Assembly: GCA_036374835.1 (NCBI GenBank)
Contig: DASUTB010000027.1
Location: 1 to 11,179 of the forward strand
DNA: 11,179 bases
DNA from: DASUTB01 sp036374835
Lineage (GTDB): Bacteria; Actinomycetota; Actinomycetes; Jiangellales; Jiangellaceae
Direction: 5' to 3'
The number at the start of each line of letters is the position of its first letter. Within the stretch, counting starts at the first letter, position 1. Below the pieces are notes generated by a model. That model worked only from the letters and a program-made list of their open reading frames with translations. It was not told the origin of the DNA and did not search any database. Position numbers and translations under genes: made by a program. This document shows, piece by piece, positions 1 through 6,242 of this stretch.

Positions 1-840
1 CGATGGCGGGTCCACGAGGTCGGGCGGGGCGCCTGGTATGTAGTGCAGACCCGTCGTCGACAGCGAGATCGTCGAGCGCAGCAACTCCTGCGTGTAGGGG
101 TGCTGCGGCCGGGCGAACACGTCGTCCACCGGCCCCTGCTCGACGATCCGGCCCGCATACATGACCGCGACCTTGTCGCAGGCTTCGGCGACGATGCCCA
201 AGTTGTGCGTGATGAACAGCAGCGACGTGTCGAAGGAGCGTCGCAGATCGGCCAGGATCGAGATGATCTGCGCCTCGACCAGGACGTCGAGCGCCGTCGT
301 CGGTTCGTCGGCGACGACGAACGCCGGGCGCAGCACCAGCGCGAGCGCGATCATGATGCGCTGGCGCATCCCGCCGGAGAACTCGTGCGGGTACGCCCGG
401 TACCGGGTCGGTGGGATACCCATGCCCCGCAGCGCCTCGATGGCCCGGTGTTGCACGTCCTCAGCCGAGAGGTCGGGCTCGTGGGTACGCAGCGTCTCCT
501 CGAAATGCTGGTTGATCCGCAGCAGCGGATTCAGCCGGGTCAACGGCTCCTGGAAGATCAAACCTAGCTCCGGACCCCGCAACGCCTGCAGCTCACGGGG
601 TGTGACGGTGACGAGGTTCCTGCCCTTGAACAGCACCTCGCCGTCGACCTTGGCGCCACGCGGGAGCAGGCCGAGCAGGCCGCGGCCGAGCGTCGTCTTG
701 CCGCACCCGGACTCGCCGACGAGTCCGAGCGTCTCTCCTGGCAGCACGTCGAAGCTGACGCCGTCGACCGCGCGGACCGGCCCGGCGCCGGTTCCGTACC
801 AGACGCGTACGTCGGTGGCCGAGATCACTGGTTCGGTCAC
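1..840 (-). CDS. Oligopeptide-type ABC transporter ATP-binding protein (DppD-like), 3' end cut by the window
   Basis: This is the cytoplasmic ATPase that powers the importer encoded just upstream on the same strand. The 280 visible residues show Walker A (GESGCGKTT, residues 42-50), the Q-loop (LIFQEP, 94-99), the ABC signature (FSGGMRQR, 154-161), Walker B followed by DEP (FVVADEP, 174-180) and the H-loop His (THN, His212). The last visible residues (HYIPGAPPDLVDPPS) begin the C-terminal oligo_HPY extension typical of the DppD/OppD family, so only a few tens of residues should be missing beyond base 1. The GTG start is preferred because an AAGGTGA Shine-Dalgarno-like stretch lies about 7 nt upstream, and because the GTGA overlap with the preceding permease stop implies translational coupling. 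An ATG a few bases upstream is in another frame. The family is certain; the transported substrate is inferred only from context. Confidence 0.95.
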   Translation of the reverse strand, partial: MTEPVISATDVRVWYGTGAGPVRAVDGVSFDVLPGETLGLVGESGCGKTTLGRGLLGLLPRGAKVDGEVLFKGRNLVTVTPRELQALRGPELGLIFQEPLTRLNPLLRINQHFEETLRTHEPDLSAEDVQHRAIEALRGMGIPPTRYRAYPHEFSGGMRQRIMIALALVLRPAFVVADEPTTALDVLVEAQIISILADLRRSFDTSLLFITHNLGIVAEACDKVAVMYAGRIVEQGPVDDVFARPQHPYTQELLRSTISLSTTGLHYIPGAPPDLVDPPS

Positions 841-1853
841 CGGGCATCACCTTCGACCCTGGACGTGCGTTCCAGCGGCGGCATGATCACCGGCAGTAGG
901 CGGCGCACCCGCAGTGCCGGGTTCATCGTCTCGTTGAGGCCCTCGCCGACGAGCGTCAGCCCGAGCACCAGCAGCACGATCGCAATACCTGGGAACATGC
1001 CCGTCCACCAGATGCCGGCACCGGCGTCCGAGACCGCGCGCTGTAGGTCGTACCCCCACTCGGCGGCTTCGGTCGGCTGGATTCCGTAGCCGAGGAAGCC
1101 GAGCGCGGCGAGGGTGAGGATGGCGTCGGCGGCGTTCAGCGTCGCGATGACCGGCACGCTGTGCACGACGTTCGCCAGAAGGTACTTGCCCATGATCGTG
1201 ACAGGCCCGGCGCCCATCGCACGGGCGGCCTCGACGTAGGTCGCCTCCTTCGCGCTGACCGTGGCCGCTCGAACCACGCGGAAGTACTGCGGGATGTAGA
1301 CGGCGGTGATCGCCAGCGCCGCGGTCGCGATTCCGCCGCCGACGAACTCGGACAGCAGGAATGCGACGACGATGGCCAGCAACAGCGCCGGAAGCGCGTA
1401 CAGGGCATCCATCACAAGGACCAAGCCGCGGTCGAGCCAGCGGCCGACGAATCCGGACAGCAGCCCGAGCACAACGCCGATGAACAGTGAGAACAGCAGC
1501 GCCAGCAGGACGACCGTCACAGCAGTACGCGCGCCCCACACCACCCGGCTCAGCACGTCGAGCTCCTGCACCGTCGTGCCGAACGGGTGGCCCGGTCCCG
1601 GTGGCACGTGCTGCCCGAACCGGCCCGCATCGGTCGCGACCTGGTTGAAGCCATATGGCGCGATCCACGGCGCGAAGATCGCGAGCAGGACCATGACGGT
1701 GACGAGTACCGTGCCCGTGACCAGCATGAACCGAGCCACACCGTGCGACTCGCGATAGGGGCGGGCGATGCCGCGCAGAACCCGCCGGAGCCGGCGACCG
1801 CCGCCGGCGCGCTCGACCTCCGGGCCCGCGACAGGAGTCGTAGCTTGTGCCAT
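837..1853 (-). CDS. ABC transporter permease, DppC-like
   Basis: This is the second membrane subunit of the peptide-type importer, 338 residues, a normal DppC length. A basic cytoplasmic N-terminus is followed by a first hydrophobic segment (about 43-65), a periplasm-side loop with the HPFGTTVQELDVLSRVVWGART block (about 89-110) that is typical of DppC proteins, and four or five further membrane segments between about 111 and 305. The EAA loop that contacts the ATPase is at about 206-229 (YVEAARAMGAGPVTIMGKYLL). The ATG at 1853 shares one base with the TGA of the upstream permease (TGATG), so coupled translation is likely. The frame is open upstream to 2510, but that extension lies opposite the other permease and is a GC-rich shadow. 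The stop overlaps the ATPase GTG start by four bases. Confidence 0.95.
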   Translation of the reverse strand: MAQATTPVAGPEVERAGGGRRLRRVLRGIARPYRESHGVARFMLVTGTVLVTVMVLLAIFAPWIAPYGFNQVATDAGRFGQHVPPGPGHPFGTTVQELDVLSRVVWGARTAVTVVLLALLFSLFIGVVLGLLSGFVGRWLDRGLVLVMDALYALPALLLAIVVAFLLSEFVGGGIATAALAITAVYIPQYFRVVRAATVSAKEATYVEAARAMGAGPVTIMGKYLLANVVHSVPVIATLNAADAILTLAALGFLGYGIQPTEAAEWGYDLQRAVSDAGAGIWWTGMFPGIAIVLLVLGLTLVGEGLNETMNPALRVRRLLPVIMPPLERTSRVEGDAR

Positions 1854-2893
1854 CAGTACCGCACCCTCGGATCGATGATCGCGTTGATGATGTCGATGAG
1901 CAGCGACGCCGTCACCACCGCGAGCGCGAAGATGGTGATGATGCCCTGCACGGCGACGTAGTCGCGACTGGTCAGATATCGCACGAGCTGGCTGCCGATG
2001 CCGGGCCAGTTGAACGTCTGCTCGGTGAGGATCGCGCCGCCGAGCAGCAGCGCCACCTGCAACCCGAGCACGGTGACGAAGGGGACCATCGCGTTGCGGA
2101 ACGCGTGCTGGACGACGACCCGCCGCTCGCGGACGCCGCGGGCGCGGGCGGCCTCGACATAGTCGTCGCGGAGGGTCTGGACGACGTTGACGCGGACTAT
2201 TCGCATGAAGATGCCGGACAACAGCAGCCCGAGCGTGACCGCGGGCAGTATCAAGTGCTCGATGCCGTTCCAGAAAGCGCTGAGGTCTCCGGCGATCAAG
2301 GTGTCCAGCAGGAAGATATGGGTGACCTCGGGCGTCTGTGCATACACGATCGGGTCGGCCTGATTGCTCGTCGGCAGCACGCCCAGCCCATTCACGCCGA
2401 ACGCCAACTGGAGCAGCAGGCCCACGAAGAACACCGGGGCCGCGTAGGTCAAGATGGCGAACACCCGAAGTGCTGCGTCGGTGTGCGTGTCGCGCCGCCG
2501 GCCGGCCCACAACCCGACCGGCACACCGACGAGCAGTCCGACCACGAGCGCGGACAGCGTCAGGGTCAGGGTCGCGCCGCCGTTGCTGACCAGGATGTCG
2601 GTGATCTCGCGACTGTCGATGATGGTCTCGCCGAAGTCGAGGCGCAGCACACCGGTGATGTACTCCCAGTACTGGACGATGAGCGGCTGGTCGTAGCCGG
2701 CCGCTTCGCGAAGCTCGGCGATCTGCTCCGGCGGTAGCTGGCCGCCGCGCGCGACGCTGATCGGGTCGCCGGGCGCTACCCGCATCAGGATGAACACGAT
2801 CGTCAGGATCACCAGCACGTTCGGGATGAACAGCAGAAGCCGCGTCACCAGATAGGTGCGCAGCGACCCCGACGTACGTGTGGACACGGACAC
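1853..2893 (-). CDS. ABC transporter permease, DppB-like
   Basis: This is the first membrane subunit of the importer, 346 residues from the GTG at 2893. Family features are the N-terminal membrane helix followed by VAPGDP (residues 39-44, the conserved PGDP of DppB/GsiC proteins), a second helix at about 107-130, the EAA loop (DDYVEAARARGVRERRVVVQHAFRN, about 243-267) and the C-terminal FNWPGIGSQLV block (294-304) before the last helix. The start is ambiguous. A GAAAGG sequence at 2897-2902 lies only 3 nt from the GTG at 2893 but 9 nt from an in-frame GTG at 2887, so the protein may really be two residues shorter. It lies 96 bp downstream of the binding protein, separated by two hairpins, and is fused translationally to the DppC-like gene. 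Confidence 0.95.
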   Translation of the reverse strand: MSVSTRTSGSLRTYLVTRLLLFIPNVLVILTIVFILMRVAPGDPISVARGGQLPPEQIAELREAAGYDQPLIVQYWEYITGVLRLDFGETIIDSREITDILVSNGGATLTLTLSALVVGLLVGVPVGLWAGRRRDTHTDAALRVFAILTYAAPVFFVGLLLQLAFGVNGLGVLPTSNQADPIVYAQTPEVTHIFLLDTLIAGDLSAFWNGIEHLILPAVTLGLLLSGIFMRIVRVNVVQTLRDDYVEAARARGVRERRVVVQHAFRNAMVPFVTVLGLQVALLLGGAILTEQTFNWPGIGSQLVRYLTSRDYVAVQGIITIFALAVVTASLLIDIINAIIDPRVRY

Positions 2894-2926
2894 CAGCCTT
2901 TCGCAGTTGCAGCCTGACCGACGAAA

Positions 2927-2962
2927 GGGACTCCGGGGCGCCTGCCGGCGGCCCGGAGCCCC
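2927..2962 (-). terminator. GC-rich hairpin between binding protein and permease (attenuator or partial terminator)
   Basis: The arms 2927-2937 and 2952-2962 are complementary apart from one A/C mismatch (core CTCCGGG / CCCGGAG). After a G/G mismatch the stem continues with CGCC (2939-2942) and GGCG (2947-2950) around a 4-nt loop. Read on the minus strand, the stem is followed by CCCTTTCGT, so the U-run is short. It lies after the substrate-binding protein and before the first permease. That position in binding-protein operons often reduces read-through or protects the upstream mRNA, so the binding protein is made in excess. Which of the two it does here is inference. Confidence 0.55.
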
Positions 2963-2968
2963 CTCCTT

Positions 2969-2989
2969 GCCTAACTCACCAGATTAGGC
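2969..2989 (-). other. Small hairpin directly after the binding-protein stop codon
   Basis: A perfect 6-bp inverted repeat, GCCTAA (2969-2974) and TTAGGC (2984-2989), encloses a 9-nt loop and begins immediately downstream of the TGA of the substrate-binding protein gene. It is followed on the minus strand by the stronger GC-rich hairpin at 2962-2927. The two tandem structures could block 3' exonuclease and stabilise the binding-protein message. The stem alone is too weak to call a terminator. Confidence 0.4.
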
Positions 2990-4600
2990 TCACTCCGCTG
3001 GAGCACTCACCATGTAGAAGCGGAAGGTGAACGACGGGTCGAGCGTGTCCTCGACTCCTTCGACGCCTTCGCGGATGTAGGCGAGCTGGTTACGCTGCCA
3101 CAGCTGGATGATCGGAACCTCCTCGGCGACGATGTCCGAGGCGCGCTCGGCGAGCTCGATGCGCTCCTCCTGGTTCGTGTTGACCACGATCTCGTCGAGG
3201 ATGCTGTCCATCTCGTCGTTGGCGTAGCCGGCGTTCAGGAAGTTCCGGTCGTCCGATGCGTAGAACCCGACCAGGTAGTTCGACGAGTCCGGGTAGTCCG
3301 GGAACCAGCCGAGGTCGAACGCGTCCTTCGTTCCGTCGGAGAACGTCTCGGAGTACGACTCCCACGACTCGCTCTCGAGCGTCACGTCGAACAGGCCGGT
3401 GTCCTCGAGCTGGCGCTCGATCTCGGCGTACATGTCGCCGATCTCCTCGCCGTACCGGTCCGGCATCCACCACAGGTCGAACGCGACCGGAGTCTCCACC
3501 CCGGCGTCGTTGAGGATCTGCTCGGCCGCGGCCGGGTCCGGCTCGCCATACATCTCCTGGAACGACGGCTTGTGTCCGTCCAGGCCGTCCGGGATCGGCC
3601 CGTACAGCGGGGTCACGGTGCCCTGGTAGATGCTCTCGGCAATCGTCTCGCGGTCGATGACCTGGGCGATGGCCTGGCGAACGGCCACGTCGTCCAGCGG
3701 CTCCCGGCCGGTCTGCATCACCATGTAGTTGATCTCGGTACCTTCGCCCTCGACCACTTCGACGCCGAGTTCGGCGCCGTTCTCCTCGAGGTCCGCGGTG
3801 TCGGTGACGCCGAGGCTCCGGTACGCCACGTGGACGCTGCCTTCCTCGATCGCCTGCTTGAGCGCCGAGGCCTGGTCGTACTTCTGGATGATCACCCCGC
3901 CGTTGTTGACCGGGCGGTCGCCGTTGTAGTTCTCGTTCGGTTCGAGCGTCATCTGCTGGCTCGGGTCGAACTCGCCGATCACGTACGGGCCGGAGCCGAT
4001 GACCTCTTCGTTCGGCTGGAGCGCGTCCATCGGATACGTGTCGCTCGGCACGATCGAGCCCATGTTGTTCGCCGACAAGATCAGCGGCCAGGTGGCGTCC
4101 GGCTCGGCCAGATTGAACTGCACGGTCAGCTCGTCGACGGCCTCGACGCTGCCGCCGTTCTCCTCGCTGATCCCGCCCATCAGCGTCCAGCCACCGGATT
4201 CGTGCTGGATCGTCAGCTGGCGCTGGAAGGAGTGCACGACGTCCTCGGCAGTCAGGTCACTTCCGTCGGAGAACTGCAGGCCCTCCTTCAACGTGCAGGT
4301 ATAGGTGACCTCGTCGGTCCAGTCACATGACTCGGCCGCCTCGGGCTCCGGCGTGGTGCCGCCCGGCGGGATGCTCAACAGCTTCTCGTACAGGCTGTCC
4401 ACGATGTTGTTCGACGGCAGGTCGAACTCACCGGCCGGGTCGATGTTCGTGACCGTGTCGGTCGTTCCGATCACGACGACCTCGCCGGAACCGTCGCCGG
4501 CCTCGCCGTCGCCGCCATCGTCATCGTCACCACAGGCGGCCAGTGTGAGTGCGCCGGCTACGGCGATCACACCAACCACTCTGAAGTCTCGTGCGCGCAT
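2990..4600 (-). CDS. Extracellular solute-binding lipoprotein, family 5 (peptide/DppA-like)
   Basis: This is the exported receptor that captures substrate for the ABC importer. From the ATG at 4600 it has 536 residues, usual for family 5. It begins with a lipoprotein signal peptide: basic n-region MRARDFR, hydrophobic core, and lipobox LAAC with the lipidated Cys at 23. An acidic Asp/Gly linker (GDDDDGGDGEAGDGSG) then leads into the mature fold. Recognisable family blocks are DSLYEKLLS, TCTLKEGLQFSDGSDLTAEDVVHSFQR, GSGPYVIGEF and VRQAIAQVIDRE, with FDLGWFPDYPDSSNYL near the C-terminal lobe. An in-frame GTG at 4609 is possible, but GAGGTGA at 4606-4612 sits 5 nt before the ATG at 4600, which makes the ATG the better start. 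It is the first gene of the importer operon and is transcribed away from the hydroxyproline genes, so hydroxyproline or hydroxyproline peptides are plausible ligands, but this is not shown by the sequence. Confidence 0.95.
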   Translation of the reverse strand: MRARDFRVVGVIAVAGALTLAACGDDDDGGDGEAGDGSGEVVVIGTTDTVTNIDPAGEFDLPSNNIVDSLYEKLLSIPPGGTTPEPEAAESCDWTDEVTYTCTLKEGLQFSDGSDLTAEDVVHSFQRQLTIQHESGGWTLMGGISEENGGSVEAVDELTVQFNLAEPDATWPLILSANNMGSIVPSDTYPMDALQPNEEVIGSGPYVIGEFDPSQQMTLEPNENYNGDRPVNNGGVIIQKYDQASALKQAIEEGSVHVAYRSLGVTDTADLEENGAELGVEVVEGEGTEINYMVMQTGREPLDDVAVRQAIAQVIDRETIAESIYQGTVTPLYGPIPDGLDGHKPSFQEMYGEPDPAAAEQILNDAGVETPVAFDLWWMPDRYGEEIGDMYAEIERQLEDTGLFDVTLESESWESYSETFSDGTKDAFDLGWFPDYPDSSNYLVGFYASDDRNFLNAGYANDEMDSILDEIVVNTNQEERIELAERASDIVAEEVPIIQLWQRNQLAYIREGVEGVEDTLDPSFTFRFYMVSAPAE

Positions 4601-4605
4601 CAGCG

Positions 4606-4612
4606 TCACCTC
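4606..4612 (-). promoter_or_regulatory. Ribosome binding site that fixes the binding-protein start
   Basis: GAGGTGA on the minus strand is placed 5 nt upstream of ATG 4600. It overlaps the alternative in-frame GTG at 4609, which would have no usable Shine-Dalgarno sequence of its own. This supports the shorter signal peptide beginning MRARDFR. Confidence 0.6.
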
Positions 4613-4808
4613 GATGTCATTGGAAATTCTGAAGCCGCCACCATGGCGACCTCACGCTGCTTACCAGACCTTAGTCCTGAAACTTTTGGAATCGAGCGAG
4701 AGCCGGTCGCGCTCCTGTAACAATCCGGTCACGCATACGCCGGTTGACCGTCATATGTCGGGCTGGCGCATCCCATGCTTCGCCATTTGCGCTGTGATCT
4801 TTCAGGAG

Positions 4809-4821
4809 ACTATGTGCCATA
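4809..4821 (+). promoter_or_regulatory. Candidate operator dyad upstream of the hydroxyproline operon
   Basis: The sequence ACTATGTGCCATA contains the short dyad TATG-tgc-CATA (4811-4814 and 4818-4821) and ends within the -10-like CATATT, directly before the first gene. A nearly identical string, ACTATGTGACAT, lies in the leader of the PucR-like gene at 10466-10477. Recurrence in two regulatory regions of a GC-rich window suggests a shared transcription-factor site, perhaps for the GntR/FCD protein encoded at 9661. The binding protein is inference. Confidence 0.35.
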
Positions 4822-4823
4822 TT
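4818..4823 (+). promoter_or_regulatory. Tentative -10 element of a leaderless transcript
   Basis: CATATT matches TATAAT at four of six positions, including the key A2 and T6, and ends 7 nt before the GTG start at 4831. Transcription would therefore begin at or very near the start codon. No convincing -35 is visible at 16-19 nt upstream, so the promoter may be regulated or weak. The call rests on spacing together with the missing Shine-Dalgarno sequence of the first gene. Confidence 0.3.
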
Positions 4824-4830
4824 TACGCCT

Positions 4831-5973
4831 GTGACCACGTCGAGCCCAGCCGACGTCATCGTCATCGGCGCAGGAGTCGTGGGTGCGGCGTGCGCGTGGC
4901 AGTTGGCCCGTCTCGGCCTGGCCGTCACCGTGGTCGATCGCGGCCCGATCGCGGGTGGGACGACCGGAGCCGGCGAGGGCAACCTGCTCGTTTCGGACAA
5001 GCTGCCCGGGCCGGAGCTGGAGCTGGCCAAGCTCTCGCTACGGCACTGGCAGCGCATCGGCGAGACGCTGCCGGACATCGAGTACGACCGCAAGGGAGGC
5101 GTGGTGGTGGCCGACTCGGAACGCGCACTGGCCGGCCTGACGCGTACGGCCGCCGCGCAGCGAGACGCCGGCGTGCGTGCCGAACCGCTGACCGCGGACG
5201 AGCTCGCCGGCCATGAGCCGCACCTCGCGCCGGACCTCACCGGCGGTGTGTATTACCCGGACGACGCGCAGGTGCAGCCGATGCTGGCGGCCGCGCGCCT
5301 TATCGCCGCGGCTGCCGAGCTGGGGGCACGGACCCGGCCAGGGCTGGAGGTCACCGGGCTGTTGCGGTCCGGCGACCGGGTGACCGGTGTCCGCACTCGC
5401 ATCGGCGACCTGCCGTCCGGGGCCGTCGTGAACGCTGCCGGCACCTGGGCGGGCGAAGTCGCCGACATGGCGGCCGTCCCACTGCCGATCGAGCCCAGAC
5501 GCGGGTTCGTCCTGGTCACCGAGCCGTTGCCGCGCGTGGTGCGGCACAAGGTGTATGCGGCCGATTACGTGGCGGGCGTGGAGACCGACGACGCCACGCT
5601 CCAGACTTCGCCGGTCGTCGAGGGCACGGCCGCCGGCCCGGTGCTGATCGGCTCCAGCCGCGAACGCGTCGGCTACGACCGTACGATCTCGGTGCAGGTC
5701 CTCCGACGTCTCGCGGCGCACGCGATCCGGCTGTTCCCGGTCTTGGCCGGCGTTGCCGCGATCCGGGCCTATCGCGGCTTCCGCCCCTACTCACCCGACC
5801 ACCTGCCGGTCATCGGCCCTGACCCGCGCGCACCAGGGCTCCTGCATGCATGCGGGCACGAGGGCGCCGGAATCGGGCTGGCCGCGGGCACCGGCCGGCT
5901 CATCGCGCAGAGCGTGACCGACGCCGAGCCCGATCTTGACCTTCGCCCGTTCCGGCCGGACCGGTTCGGATGA
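4831..5973 (+). CDS. FAD-dependent oxidoreductase, DAO/DadA family; probable catalytic subunit of D-hydroxyproline dehydrogenase (LhpB-like)
   Basis: This 380-residue flavoprotein has an N-terminal dinucleotide-binding fold (VIVIGAGVVGAACAWQLARLGL, GxGxxG at 13-18, Asp36 at the end of the second strand) and the DAO-family C-terminal block GFRPYSPDHLPVIGPDPRAPGLLHACGHEGAGIG (about 335-365). DAO-family dehydrogenases oxidise the amine of D-amino or imino acids. Next to a two-cysteine epimerase and a pyrroline-carboxylate deaminase candidate, the likely reaction is oxidation of cis-4-hydroxy-D-proline to pyrroline-4-hydroxy-2-carboxylate. The following two genes encode FeS and FAD/NAD subunits, matching the known hetero-oligomeric enzyme. 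The GTG start has no Shine-Dalgarno within range and no in-frame alternative start back to a TGA at 4795, so leaderless translation is likely. Its stop overlaps the next ATG (ATGA). A D-proline, sarcosine or opine oxidase role is the main alternative. Confidence 0.88.
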   Translation: MTTSSPADVIVIGAGVVGAACAWQLARLGLAVTVVDRGPIAGGTTGAGEGNLLVSDKLPGPELELAKLSLRHWQRIGETLPDIEYDRKGGVVVADSERALAGLTRTAAAQRDAGVRAEPLTADELAGHEPHLAPDLTGGVYYPDDAQVQPMLAAARLIAAAAELGARTRPGLEVTGLLRSGDRVTGVRTRIGDLPSGAVVNAAGTWAGEVADMAAVPLPIEPRRGFVLVTEPLPRVVRHKVYAADYVAGVETDDATLQTSPVVEGTAAGPVLIGSSRERVGYDRTISVQVLRRLAAHAIRLFPVLAGVAAIRAYRGFRPYSPDHLPVIGPDPRAPGLLHACGHEGAGIGLAAGTGRLIAQSVTDAEPDLDLRPFRPDRFG

Positions 5974-6242
5974 CCGCCACGTTCGACTTCGACGGCCGCC
6001 CGGTCCCGTTCCGGGCCGGTCAGAGCATCGGCGCGGCGCTCATCGCGGCCGGCGTGCTCTCCTGGCGATCCACGAGGGTGCGGGGACGGCCGCGGGGCGT
6101 CTTCTGCGGCATCGGCGTCTGTTTCGACTGCCTGATCATCGTGGACGGCCGGCCCAACGTTCGGGCCTGCCTCGAGCCGGCCAAGGAGCGGCTGGACGTA
6201 CGCCGACAGGACGGGAGCGGCCATGCCGAGATCACCGTCTGA
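5970..6242 (+). CDS. Small [2Fe-2S]-binding protein, oxidoreductase subunit (LhpF-like)
   Basis: This 90-residue ferredoxin-like protein carries the four-cysteine pattern C46-GIGV-C51-FD-C54 ... C67 (CX4CX2CX12C) of the plant-type [2Fe-2S] fold. The same fold occurs at the N-terminus of sarcosine oxidase alpha and as a separate small subunit of hydroxyproline and opine dehydrogenases. The opening TFDFDGRPVPFRAGQSIGAAL is the usual start of these Fer2_4 domains. It probably relays electrons between the flavin subunits encoded on either side and cannot be an enzyme alone. Its ATG overlaps the previous TGA by four bases (ATGA), and its last 20 bases overlap the next gene, so the three subunits should be made in coordinated amounts. 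Confidence 0.9.
   Translation: MTATFDFDGRPVPFRAGQSIGAALIAAGVLSWRSTRVRGRPRGVFCGIGVCFDCLIIVDGRPNVRACLEPAKERLDVRRQDGSGHAEITV

Larger units (their letters stand above)
4601..4830. promoter_or_regulatory. Divergent intergenic control region between importer and catabolic operon
   Basis: This 230-bp stretch has no convincing gene and is visibly richer in A+T than its flanks. It must carry the promoters of both the minus-strand importer operon and the plus-strand hydroxyproline operon. Visible elements are a TTGACC at 4744-4749 without a good -10 at the right distance, a CATATG palindrome at 4752-4757, the dyad ACTATGTGCCAT at 4809-4820, and a -10-like CATATT at 4818-4823. An 8-bp inverted pair, TCCTGAAA (4675-4682) and TTTCAGGA (4800-4807), spans the region. 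No clear minus-strand -35/-10 pair was found. Promoter function follows from the layout; exact elements are tentative. Confidence 0.6.

Noticed and set aside
1651..1660. GCCATATGGC palindrome as an operator or start-site motif
   Set aside because: It lies inside the permease coding sequence, encodes part of a conserved segment, and has no regulatory context.
1854..2510. Open frame extending the DppC-like permease upstream by more than 200 codons on the minus strand
   Set aside because: The extension lies entirely across the DppB-like gene in another frame, is Arg/Pro-rich shadow sequence, and the ATG at 1853 gives a normal-length permease.
4744..4749. TTGACC as the -35 of the hydroxyproline operon promoter
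   Set aside because: No acceptable -10 hexamer occurs 16-19 nt downstream, and it is too far from the likely leaderless start; kept only as a mention in the control region.
4804..5216. AGGAG followed by ATG at 4812, opening a frame to 5216
   Set aside because: The product is an off-frame, Arg-rich reading of the flavoprotein gene with only 3 nt between AGGAG and ATG. The GTG at 4831 gives the real FAD-binding protein.
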